Position numbers and translations under genes: made by a program
Source of the DNA: Nocardiopsis sp. NRRL B-16309
GTDB taxonomy: Bacteria > Actinomycetota > Actinomycetes > Streptosporangiales > Streptosporangiaceae
Length of the DNA stretch: 64,000 nucleotides
Assembly (NCBI RefSeq): GCF_001279585.1
Contig: NZ_LGEC01000027.1
Location: 143,562 to 207,561 of the forward strand
Direction of reading: 5' to 3'
In this document: piece by piece, positions 15,555-23,210 of the stretch
Numbering within the stretch: position 1 is the first letter of the stretch
How the letters are laid out: every line of letters begins with the position of its first letter
The notes under the pieces: model-generated
Told to the model about the DNA's origin: nothing
Seen by the model: only the letters and a program-made list of their open reading frames with translations
The model's database searches: none

Positions 15555-17390
15555 TTGAGTGAGGACTTCGGTCGGCCGGACCACGGGGGAGACCCCGGGC
15601 GGGCGACCCCACCCCAGGGTGGAACACCCCCCGACGCAGGCGGGCCCCCCGGGCCGCCGGCCGGTCGTCCGCCGACCGGAGCGGCCCCGGGATTCGCCGC
15701 GCCCGCGCACACGGGCTCCTTCCCCGCCCCCGGGGCCGCCGGCACCGCCGCGCCATCGGCCGGGTCGGGGGCGCGGCCGACAGGAGCCCCGACGGAAGCG
15801 CCTGGCAACGTCAACCCCATGAACCCCACCGGACAACAAGGACCCCAGGGCCACCCCGCCCCCGCGGCCATGGGGCCCGGCGGACCGCCCCCTGGCCAGC
15901 AACCGGTCCAGGGAGGGCCCGTCGCCGGGCAGCCGCAGGGATCCGGCGGGTCCGGTACCGCGTCGCAGCAGGGCCCCGGCGGGTCCCCGTCCATGCGGTC
16001 ACCGGGCTCGGGAGGCCCCAACCCCGGCCAACCCCAGGGCACTGGCGGTCCGACCCCCGGCCGACCCCAGGGCACCAACGGACCGCCCACCGGTCGGCCG
16101 CAGAGCCCCGGCGCGCCGGCCCACGGGCAGCCGCAGAGCTCCGGCGGTCCGTCCCACGGGCACCAGTCGGGTCCCGCGGGCCCCAACCCCGGCCAGCCGC
16201 AGGGCCCCGCGGGACCACCGGCCGGACAGCCGCCGGGTCCCGGCGGCCCGCACCCCGGCCAGCAGCCGGGCCACTACGGCGCCCCGGCGCCCCGGCGCCG
16301 CGGGATCCCCGCCTGGATGGCGCTGTCCGGCATGCTCGTCGTCGCCCTCGTCGCGGGCGGCGCCGGCGGTGTGGCGGGCGCGTTCCTCAACCGTCCGGCC
16401 GAACCGGCGGCCGAGGCCGAGGAGCAGGGCGCCAACCTCAACGAGCCCCCGCCCGAGGCCCCCGAGCGCGACCCCGACACGATCGCGGGCGTGGCCCAGC
16501 GGGTCAGCCCGAGCGTGGTCTCCATCCAGAGCGCGGACTCCCGGATCGGTGGCGGCGGCTCCGGGTTCGTCATCAGCGGCGACCGCATCGTCACCAACGA
16601 CCACGTCTCCTCCGTGCTGGAGGAGGACGGCATCCGGATCGAGTACAGCGACGGCACCCTGTCCGACGCCACGGTCATCGGCTCCGATCCCAGCTCGGAC
16701 CTGGCCGTCCTGGCGCTGGAATCCCCCAAGGACGACGTCGAGGCGCTGGAGTTCGGCGACTCGGACCAGGCGCTCGTGGGCGACGAGGTCATCGCGATCG
16801 GCGCGCCGCTGGGGTACGCGGGTACCGTCACGCAGGGCATCATCAGCGCCGTCGACCGCCCGGTCAGCTCCGGTGAGGGCCCCAACGCCAGCCGGTTCTA
16901 CGCCATCCAGACCGACGCGGCGATCAACCCGGGCAACTCCGGCGGTCCCCTCGTGGACTCCGAGGGCCGGGTCATCGGCGTGAACTCGATGATCGTGAGC
17001 ATGGCCGGCTACATGGGCGAGTCCACGGGCAACATCGGACTGGGCTTCGCGATCCCCTCCAACGAGGCGGAGCGCGTGGTGAACCGGCTCGTGGACCACG
17101 GCGAGACCAGCTACGCCGACATCGGCGCGGAGATCGACCTGGAGAGCCCGATCGCCGGTGCGGTCGTCGCCGAGGGCTCCTCGGCCGTCGAGCCCGGCGG
17201 ACCGGCCGACGAGGCGGGTCTGCGGTCGGGTGACGTCATCGTGTCCCTGGACGGCCGCCGGGTGCAGTCCGGATCGGAGCTGATGGCGATGCTGCGCGAC
17301 CGGACCCCGGGGACCGAGGTCGAGCTGGAGTACGAGCGCGACGGCACCCGCGAGAGCACCAGCATCACCCTGGGCGCGACCGCCGACTGA
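15555..17390 (+). CDS. htrA: HtrA/DegP-like serine protease with PDZ domain
   Basis: A 611-residue membrane-anchored envelope protease. Residues 1-245 are a cytoplasmic low-complexity tail of Pro/Gly/Gln repeats (PxPGQPQGxGG-like, about 11 residues each). A membrane segment follows at about 254-280, then the trypsin-like domain with His350 (IVTNDHVS), Asp382 (SSDLAVLA) and Ser462 (NPGNSGGPLVD), and a PDZ domain at about 520-605 (LRSGDVIVSLDGRRVQSGSE). It degrades misfolded exported proteins and may cut the anti-sigma factor. Start is TTG 15555, supported by GGAG at 15545-15548. It follows the MucB-like gene by 52 bp in the SigE unit. Confidence 0.92.
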   Translation: MSEDFGRPDHGGDPGRATPPQGGTPPDAGGPPGPPAGRPPTGAAPGFAAPAHTGSFPAPGAAGTAAPSAGSGARPTGAPTEAPGNVNPMNPTGQQGPQGHPAPAAMGPGGPPPGQQPVQGGPVAGQPQGSGGSGTASQQGPGGSPSMRSPGSGGPNPGQPQGTGGPTPGRPQGTNGPPTGRPQSPGAPAHGQPQSSGGPSHGHQSGPAGPNPGQPQGPAGPPAGQPPGPGGPHPGQQPGHYGAPAPRRRGIPAWMALSGMLVVALVAGGAGGVAGAFLNRPAEPAAEAEEQGANLNEPPPEAPERDPDTIAGVAQRVSPSVVSIQSADSRIGGGGSGFVISGDRIVTNDHVSSVLEEDGIRIEYSDGTLSDATVIGSDPSSDLAVLALESPKDDVEALEFGDSDQALVGDEVIAIGAPLGYAGTVTQGIISAVDRPVSSGEGPNASRFYAIQTDAAINPGNSGGPLVDSEGRVIGVNSMIVSMAGYMGESTGNIGLGFAIPSNEAERVVNRLVDHGETSYADIGAEIDLESPIAGAVVAEGSSAVEPGGPADEAGLRSGDVIVSLDGRRVQSGSELMAMLRDRTPGTEVELEYERDGTRESTSITLGATAD

Positions 17391-17395
17391 CGCGG

Positions 17396-17437
17396 CGAGG
17401 GCCCCGGGAGCGGTGCGGAACGCTCCCGGGGCCCTCG
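17396..17437. terminator. Bidirectional terminator between htrA and mrp
   Basis: A perfect 17-bp stem, CGAGGGCCCCGGGAGCG (17396-17412) with 17421-17437, and an 8-nt loop. It lies 6 bp after the htrA stop and 34 bp after the stop of leftward mrp, so it can end both transcripts. Confidence 0.85.
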
Positions 17438-17470
17438 TCGTACGTCGTGCGCGGTGTTCCCGCGCGACCG

Positions 17471-18610
17471 TCAGCGGCCGGCCGGGGAGATGCCCAGCTG
17501 CATGCCCGCGAGTCCGCGCGGCTTGCCCGCCAGGGACTCGGCGATCGAGGTCATGATCTTGCTGGCCTCGGCGTCGGGGTCGCTCAGGACGAGGGGGTTG
17601 CCCTCGTCGCCGCCCTCGCGCACCCGGGTGTCCAGCGGGATCTGTCCCAGCAGCGGGATGGTGGTGCCCAGCGTCCGGCTCAGGGCGTCGGCGACCGTCT
17701 GGCCGCCGCCCTCGCCGAAGAGCCGCAGCGGCTCCCCGCCGCCCGGGGGAACGAAGTACGACATGTTCTCGATGACGCCGGCGATGCGCTGGTGGGTCTG
17801 CGCCGTGATCGCCCCGGCCCGCTCGGCGACCTCGGCCGCCGCCATCTGCGGGGTGGTCACCACGAGCAGCTCGGCGTTCGGCAGCAGCTGCGCGACCGAG
17901 ATGGCGATGTCGCCGGTGCCCGGGGGCAGGTCCATCAGCAGGACGTCGAGGTCGCCCCAGTACACGTCCGACAGGAACTGCTGGAGCGCGCGGTGCAGCA
18001 TCGGGCCGCGCCACACCACGGGCTGGTTGCCCTGGGTGAACATGCCCACCGAGATGACCTTGATGTCGTGCGCGGTGGGCGGGAGGATCATGTCCTCGAC
18101 CTTGGTCGGGTAGTCCGCCGCGCCGAGCATGCGGGGCACCGAGTGGCCGTAGATGTCGGCGTCGACGACGCCGACCTTGTGGCCCTGGGCCGCCATGGCC
18201 GCGGCGAGGTTCACCGTGACGGAGGACTTGCCCACCCCGCCCTTGCCGGAGGCGACGGCGAAGACCTTGGTGAGCGAGTTCGGCTTGGCGAAGGGGATCT
18301 CCTTCTCCGCCTGGCCGCCGCGCAGCTGCGTCTGCAGCTCCTTGCGCTGCTCGTCGCTCATGACGTCGAGTTCGACGCTGACGGAGGTGACCCCGGCGAC
18401 CTTGGTCACCGCTTCGGTCACGTCCTTCTCGATGCGTCCCTTCATCGGGCATCCGGCGACGGTCAGGTAGATGCCGACGCGGACGGCACCGTCGTCGGCG
18501 ATGTCGACGCTCTTGACCATGCCGAGGTCGGTGATGGGGCGGTGGATCTCCGGATCTTGCACCGTGGCCAGGGCCTTGCGCACCTGCTCGGTGGATGGTG
18601 TGGAGGACAT
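17471..18610 (-). CDS. mrp: Mrp/NBP35-family iron-sulfur carrier ATPase
   Basis: A 379-residue P-loop protein involved in iron-sulfur cluster carriage. Residues about 5-85 form the MIP18/DUF59 domain (ALATVQDPEIHRPITDLGMV). The deviant Walker A SGKGGVGKSS is at 121-130, with VVDADIYGHSVPRMLG and LLMDLPPGTGD following, so the ATPase is intact. The C-terminal CxxC of many Mrp proteins is missing (the region reads NMSYFVPPGGG), as is common in actinobacteria. ATG 18610. Convergent with htrA; in related genomes tatB lies between the two and is absent here. Confidence 0.92.
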   Translation of the reverse strand: MSSTPSTEQVRKALATVQDPEIHRPITDLGMVKSVDIADDGAVRVGIYLTVAGCPMKGRIEKDVTEAVTKVAGVTSVSVELDVMSDEQRKELQTQLRGGQAEKEIPFAKPNSLTKVFAVASGKGGVGKSSVTVNLAAAMAAQGHKVGVVDADIYGHSVPRMLGAADYPTKVEDMILPPTAHDIKVISVGMFTQGNQPVVWRGPMLHRALQQFLSDVYWGDLDVLLMDLPPGTGDIAISVAQLLPNAELLVVTTPQMAAAEVAERAGAITAQTHQRIAGVIENMSYFVPPGGGEPLRLFGEGGGQTVADALSRTLGTTIPLLGQIPLDTRVREGGDEGNPLVLSDPDAEASKIMTSIAESLAGKPRGLAGMQLGISPAGR

Positions 18611-18821
18611 GTACTCAATCGTAGGTCAGTGGGATGAGGTACTCGGCCTGTGGAGTCGGACCCACGCGACCACCTGTCACAACGGGCCGCGGGGCGCCGA
18701 CTATTCCGCTCGGGGGGTGGCTCGGGCCACGGAGGGGGCCGTCCGCGGCGCGGGCCGCCGGAGAACCGACGCCGACCGTTCGGAGACCGACGCGGACCGC
18801 CCGAGGATTCGGAGGGCCGTT

Positions 18822-18941
18822 CCGGGAACCGGGGCCGAGCGCGCGGGGCCCGGCGGGAGCGGCCCAGAGGGCCGGCGCGGACCGCCCGGGAACCGGTTCG
18901 AGAGGCCCCGGGAACCGGCGCGGGCGGCCCCCGGGAACCGG
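18822..18941. repeat. Four CCGGGAACCGG boxes
   Basis: The 11-mer occurs at 18822-18832, 18886-18896, 18908-18918 and 18931-18941; the last three are 22-23 bp apart, about two helical turns. Each contains GGGAAC, the half-site read by sigma-E-type factors, but no matching -10 is obvious. Protein binding is only a possibility. Confidence 0.55.
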
Positions 18942-19004
18942 CGCCGGCAGCCCCCGGACCACGCCTTTTGATCCGCACGGTGATCGTCCGATAACGGCAG
19001 GTCC

Positions 19005-19033
19005 TTAACGCGGGCAATACAGGGCCGGATAGT
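19005..19033 (+). promoter_or_regulatory. Probable promoter of the CPBP protease gene
   Basis: TTAACG (19005-19010), a 17-bp spacer and GATAGT (19028-19033) resemble a housekeeping promoter. The expected start point leaves at most a few leader bases before ATG 19048, which has no Shine-Dalgarno. Confidence 0.5.
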
Positions 19034-19047
19034 AGTCTCGGCGCACC

Positions 19048-20256
19048 ATGGGAAATGTTCCACCGCCGCCTGGTTCGTCCTGGCCCGCCGCGCCCGAGGG
19101 GTCGGAGGGACGGGCTCTCGACGGCTACCCGCACGAGCAGGACTGGGCGGGCCCGCCCGGGGGCGGGCGGCTCACGCCGCCCGGGGGACAGCCCGCGGTC
19201 AGCGCCGAGGCGTCCGTGTGGGCCTGGCCCCCGCCGCGTCCGGTGCGCACCAACGAGTTCGCCAGCGCGGGCCTGCCGGAGGGTGAGCCCTACCACAGGC
19301 TCGGGCGCAACTCCCGGTTCCGGTGGTGGACGCCACTGCTGTCCCTGCTGGTCTTCGGCGTCCTCCTGGTCTTCCTGTGGATCGGCATCGTGCTCGCGAT
19401 CACGATCGTCGCGGTGATCGGTGGGAGCGGCCTGGCCCCCGACGCGATGAGCGTCGGGGAGGTGGCGGGGCTCGCCTTCGGGCTCGCGCCGACGGCCCTC
19501 CTGATCCCCATCGTGCTGTTCGTGGTGCGCGTGGTGCAGTGGCGCCGTGTGGGAACCCTGATGTCGGTGGAGGGCCGGTTGCGCTGGCGCTGGCTGCTCC
19601 GCTGCCTCACCGTCGCGGTCGTGCCCGTCGCGATGTGCCTGATCGCCTTCCTGTACCTGGTGGACAGCCTGGCCCCGGGGACAGGGCCCGTGCGGGCGAC
19701 CGGGGGAGCGGAGGTGTTCGCCGCGGCGGTGGTCGTCATCGTCCTGCTGGTGCCGTTCCAGGCCGCCGCCGAGGAGCTCACCGTGCGGGGGCTGATGATG
19801 CAGCTCGTCGGTTCCCTGGGCGCCGGCCCGGGCGAGCGCCGGGGCCGGAGCGCCGCCTCGCGCGTGCTGCGCTCGCCGGGAACGGCGGTCCTGGCCGGCG
19901 GCACCCTGGTCCCGGTGCTGTACGCGGCCACGCATCCCGACGACCCGTGGGTGACGTCCTCGCTCACGGTCATGGGGCTGGGGATGGCCTGGCTGACCTG
20001 GCGCACGGGGGGCGTGGAGGCCGCGATCGGCCTCCACGTGGTCAGCAGCCTGGTCCAGTTCCTGCTCACGGCCTACGAGGGCCGGTTGTCGGAGGTCGGC
20101 ACGGGGGCCGTCCTCGGCGCCGGACTTCCGCCGGCCGCGGGGACTCCGCTCGGACTGGCGCTGACCGCGGTCCAGGTGGGGGCGTACGTGCTGGGGGTGA
20201 CCTGGCTCGCCGGCCGCGGGGGCGTACGGCGAGCCAGCGCCCGGGCACGGTACTGA
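19048..20256 (+). CDS. CPBP-family glutamic intramembrane protease
   Basis: A 402-residue integral membrane protein: a cytosolic Pro/Gly-rich N-terminus of about 90 residues, then about seven to eight hydrophobic segments. The family motifs are present: EE..xR as Glu242-Glu243-Leu-Thr-Val-Arg247, a His in YAATHPDDPW (His296) and the third-motif His330 in IGLHVVSS. Such Abi/CAAX-like proteases cleave or process membrane substrates; in bacteria their targets include bacteriocin precursors and anti-sigma factors, but no substrate is suggested by neighbours here. ATG 19048 is used, probably leaderless. It ends 36 bp from the stop of the convergent phosphodiesterase gene. Confidence 0.85.
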   Translation: MGNVPPPPGSSWPAAPEGSEGRALDGYPHEQDWAGPPGGGRLTPPGGQPAVSAEASVWAWPPPRPVRTNEFASAGLPEGEPYHRLGRNSRFRWWTPLLSLLVFGVLLVFLWIGIVLAITIVAVIGGSGLAPDAMSVGEVAGLAFGLAPTALLIPIVLFVVRVVQWRRVGTLMSVEGRLRWRWLLRCLTVAVVPVAMCLIAFLYLVDSLAPGTGPVRATGGAEVFAAAVVVIVLLVPFQAAAEELTVRGLMMQLVGSLGAGPGERRGRSAASRVLRSPGTAVLAGGTLVPVLYAATHPDDPWVTSSLTVMGLGMAWLTWRTGGVEAAIGLHVVSSLVQFLLTAYEGRLSEVGTGAVLGAGLPPAAGTPLGLALTAVQVGAYVLGVTWLAGRGGVRRASARARY

Positions 20257-20292
20257 CGGCACCGCGCCCGGGCCCGTGAAGCGGCCGAGGCC

Positions 20293-21240
20293 TCAGCCGG
20301 CGGTGCCGAAGACCGGGTAGTGGTCGGAGTAGTCGTCGTAGGTGTAGGTCCGGCCCCAGGACGACACGGACCACGGTTCGCTCTTGACGTCGCGCGTCTC
20401 GTTGGTGAACGACGGCGGGGCCGCGGCGCCCCGGATCGGCAGGACGTAGTCGAGTTGCTGCGGTCCCCAGTCGGGGTAGTTGTACTCGGCGATGGAGTTG
20501 GTGCCGGTGTCCCACGAGTAGGGGGCGCCGGTGAAGGCCGGCTCGACCGCGTCGAGCACCTTGAGGGCGCGGTCCCACTCCCCGCCGCCGCCGACGATGT
20601 TGAGGTCGCCCGCCACGTAGACGGGTTCGCCGTCGGGGATCCCGTCGACGGCGGCGCGGATCTGGCCGAGCTGGTGGGTGCGGATGTCCTCGTCCTCGCC
20701 GTCGGCGCAGGAGCCGTCCTCGGACTGCATGTGGGTGCCGATGACGTGCAGCGGACCCTCGGGGGTGTCCAGCTCCACCAGGGCGAAGCCCTTGTTGGCG
20801 AACCAGTCGGAGCCGCAGGAGCGCGTGAAGATGTGCTGTTCGCGGCGGACGATCGGCCAGACGCTGTGGACGCTGACACCGCCGTTGGTGGTCGTGTGGC
20901 CGCGGTAGCCGGTGGTGGCGTCCCATCCGGAACGCGAGCGCCCCACGACGGGCGTGCCGTGGGGGTACTCGTCGGCGATCCCGGCGCGCAGGACGTCGGC
21001 GGAGGCGTTGTCGAAGAGCTCCTGGAGGACCACGACGTCCTGTCCGGACACGACGCCGTCCCGGGCGATGAGGTCGGCGCGGATCTCCTGGCCCCAGTTG
21101 GGGTAGAGCACGCGGGGCAGCAGGTAGGCGTTGTAGGTGGCGATGCGGGGTGGTCCGGAGTCGGCGGCCACGGGTCCCACGGCCACGAAGAGGGGGAGGA
21201 TCAGGGCGACGATGAGGGCGGGGGCAGTTCGTCTGTACAC
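20293..21240 (-). CDS. Secreted sphingomyelinase-type phosphodiesterase
   Basis: A 315-residue exported enzyme of the DNase I-like/EEP fold. GTG 21240 gives a clean signal peptide (MYRRTAPALIVALILPLFVA then VGPVAADS); upstream in-frame sequence has no coding character. Catalytic residues of the neutral sphingomyelinase branch are visible: Asn in TYNAYLLP, Glu in VVLQELFDNA, His in VIGTHMQSED with a following Cys, Asp-Asn in AGDLNIVGG, and Asp-His in YSDHYPVFG. The likely reaction is hydrolysis of sphingomyelin or a related phospholipid to phosphocholine; exact substrate is uncertain. Such enzymes are secreted for phosphate/lipid scavenging or haemolysis. No regulator is linked. Confidence 0.88.
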   Translation of the reverse strand: MYRRTAPALIVALILPLFVAVGPVAADSGPPRIATYNAYLLPRVLYPNWGQEIRADLIARDGVVSGQDVVVLQELFDNASADVLRAGIADEYPHGTPVVGRSRSGWDATTGYRGHTTTNGGVSVHSVWPIVRREQHIFTRSCGSDWFANKGFALVELDTPEGPLHVIGTHMQSEDGSCADGEDEDIRTHQLGQIRAAVDGIPDGEPVYVAGDLNIVGGGGEWDRALKVLDAVEPAFTGAPYSWDTGTNSIAEYNYPDWGPQQLDYVLPIRGAAAPPSFTNETRDVKSEPWSVSSWGRTYTYDDYSDHYPVFGTAG

Positions 21241-21551
21241 GACAGCACAGCCTGTCCAGTCGAGGACACCGCCCGGGCACCATGGGGTTACCGGTTGGTA
21301 GCGACCACGTGGACGTTCCCGCCCGTGCCCCGGGGCTCGCGCTCGCTCCCGCGCTTCCTTGCGCTCGCTCGCGTTTGTCTGTCCGCTGTCCGAGCTGCGG
21401 GACTTGCTCATCAGAGTGGCGCAGGCGGGGCTCGTCCAGGCGGACCGGCCCCATGGGATCCTCGACGAGGTCTTCGACAGCCTCAGCGGGAACCGTCCGG
21501 ACCTGTCGGACGGGCCCACCGGGGGCCGCTCCCCGGTGGGCCCGAGCGGGG
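21241..21551. other. Intergenic region with coding-like fragment
   Basis: No intact gene is seen in these 311 bp. The plus-strand stretch 21395-21510 reads as protein-like sequence (SELRDLLIRVAQAGLVQADR, then GILDEVFDSLSG) with GC-rich third positions but no credible start, and may be a gene remnant. The right end holds the amidohydrolase terminator. Confidence 0.4.
21511..21544 (-). terminator. Terminator of the amidohydrolase gene
   Basis: A perfect 14-bp stem, CGGGCCCACCGGGG (21511-21524) with 21531-21544, and a 6-nt loop, 8 bp beyond the leftward stop at 21552. Confidence 0.75.
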
Positions 21552-23210
21552 TCAGGCGCTGGACGCCTCGTGGACGGCCTCCCCCTCCACGAGGGTCAGC
21601 ACGACGCGGGCCTCGTGGATCCCCTCCGGCGGGCCCGCGAACGGGTCGCGGTCCAGGACCACCAGGTCGGCCAGCGCGCCCGGGCGGACCGCGCCCGTGT
21701 CGTCGAGCCGGTTCACGTACGCCGAACCGGCCGTGTACGCCGTCACCGCCGTGCGCAGGTCCAGGCGCTCCTGCGGGAGGAACACCGGACTGGACGAGCC
21801 CGGCAGGACCCTGTTGACCGCGACGTGGAGGCCCAGCACCGGGTCCGGGCTGCTGACCGGCCAGTCGCTGCCCGCCGCCAGGACGGTGCCGGCCCTGTGC
21901 AGTGAGCCGAACGGGTACTGCCACCCCGCGCGCTCGGGACCCAGGAACGGAATGGTCAACTCGTCCATCTGCGGCTCGTGCGCCGCCCACAGCGGCTGGA
22001 GGTTCGCGGTCGCTCCCAGGGCGGCGAAGCGGGGCACGTCGTCGGGGTGGACCACCTGCAGGTGCGCCAGGTGGGGCCGGTTCGGGGAGGGCCCGTTGGC
22101 CTCGCGCGCCGCCTCCACGGCGTCCAGGGCGTCGCGTACGGCCCGGTCGCCGAGCGCGTGGAAGTGCGTCTGGAACCCGGCCGCGTCGAGTTCGGTGACG
22201 TAGTGGGGCAACCGCCTCGCGTCCACGAAGCTCGTCCCCCGGTTGCCCGTGGGGCACCCGCAGCCGTCCAGGTACGGGTCGAGCATCGCCGCCGTGCCCG
22301 TCTCGGCGATCCCGTCGAGCATGATCTTCACGGTGTCGGCGCGGAACCGGCCGTGGCTCAGGGCCGCGCGGCGTTCGACGAGTTCGGGGATCTGCTCGGC
22401 ACCGCGTTCCCGGTCCCACCACAGCGCGCCGACGACCCGGGCGGTGAGTGCTCCCTCCCGCGCGAGCGACGCGTAGGCCGCCGACACGTCCGGCATGCCG
22501 GGGAAGTTCCCCACGATGGCGTCCTGCCAGGCCGTGATGCCCAGCGCGTGGAGGTGCCGCTGGGCCCGCAGCAGCGCGGCGCGCAGGTCCGCGGGGGAGG
22601 GCTCCGGGACCAACCGTCCCACCAGGCCCATGGCCCCCTCCTGGAGCAGCCCGGTGGGTTCGCCGTCGGCGTCGCGCTCGATCCGGCCGTCCGCAGGGTC
22701 GGGGGTGCGGCGCGTGATGCCCGCGAGCTCCAGCGCCCGGCTGTTGACCCAGGCCCCGTGGTGGTCGCAGTTGGGCAGGTACACCGGGCGGTCCGGGACC
22801 CTGGCGTCCAGGGCCGCCCGGTGCGGTGCGCCGCCCTCGAAGGCCTCCATGGACCAGCCGCCGCCGGTGATCCACTCCCGGTCGGGGTGCGCGGCGGCGT
22901 AGGCGGCCACGGCGGCGACGGTCTCCTCCGCGGTCCCGGCACCGGTCAGGTCGCAGTGGACCATCTCCAACCCGGCGGTGACCGGGTGCACGTGGGCGTC
23001 CTGGTAGCCGGGCAGCAGGAGCCGTCCGGCCAGGTCCACGACCCTGGTGGAGGGGCCGACCAGGTCCAGGACCTCCTCGCGGCCGACGGCGGTGACGCGG
23101 CCCGCGGTGACGGCGACGGTGTTGGCGCCGCCGGGTGCTCCAGGGTCCCTGGAGTCCGGGGTGAGGACGGGGCCTCCGGTGAGGACGAGGTCGGCGTGGC
23201 GGACGTTCAT
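21552..23210 (-). CDS. YtcJ-like metal-dependent amidohydrolase
   Basis: A 552-residue amidohydrolase-3 family enzyme. The metal-binding HxH is in LLPGYQDAHVHP (about residue 75), and further ligands are in TVKIMLDGIAE, FHALGDRAV, HLQVVHPDD and AAGSDWPVSSPDP. The terminal strands (ADLVVLDRDPF) complete the urease-like beta sandwich. Family members hydrolyse amide or ring C-N bonds of diverse small molecules; substrate unknown. ATG 23210 overlaps the stop of the upstream permease gene by one base (TGATG), so import and hydrolysis of the same compound is likely. No signal peptide, so it acts in the cytosol. Confidence 0.88.
   Translation of the reverse strand: MNVRHADLVLTGGPVLTPDSRDPGAPGGANTVAVTAGRVTAVGREEVLDLVGPSTRVVDLAGRLLLPGYQDAHVHPVTAGLEMVHCDLTGAGTAEETVAAVAAYAAAHPDREWITGGGWSMEAFEGGAPHRAALDARVPDRPVYLPNCDHHGAWVNSRALELAGITRRTPDPADGRIERDADGEPTGLLQEGAMGLVGRLVPEPSPADLRAALLRAQRHLHALGITAWQDAIVGNFPGMPDVSAAYASLAREGALTARVVGALWWDRERGAEQIPELVERRAALSHGRFRADTVKIMLDGIAETGTAAMLDPYLDGCGCPTGNRGTSFVDARRLPHYVTELDAAGFQTHFHALGDRAVRDALDAVEAAREANGPSPNRPHLAHLQVVHPDDVPRFAALGATANLQPLWAAHEPQMDELTIPFLGPERAGWQYPFGSLHRAGTVLAAGSDWPVSSPDPVLGLHVAVNRVLPGSSSPVFLPQERLDLRTAVTAYTAGSAYVNRLDDTGAVRPGALADLVVLDRDPFAGPPEGIHEARVVLTLVEGEAVHEASSA

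Larger units (their letters stand above)
18611..19047. other. Intergenic region, divergent promoters and short repeats
   Basis: No gene is supported in these 437 bp between divergent mrp and the CPBP gene. It contains four CCGGGAACCGG boxes (separate feature) and a promoter for the rightward gene. The rest is GC-rich, low-complexity sequence. Confidence 0.55.

Noticed and set aside
15600..16300. Repeat array in htrA as a CRISPR-like or minisatellite element
   Set aside because: The repeats are degenerate Pro/Gly/Gln codons in frame with the protease; spacing is irregular and there are no unique spacers.
20293..22875. An 860-codon open frame spanning the phosphodiesterase and upstream DNA
   Set aside because: Only the part from GTG 21240 has family motifs and a signal peptide; the rest is antisense-like sequence opposite the amidohydrolase gene.
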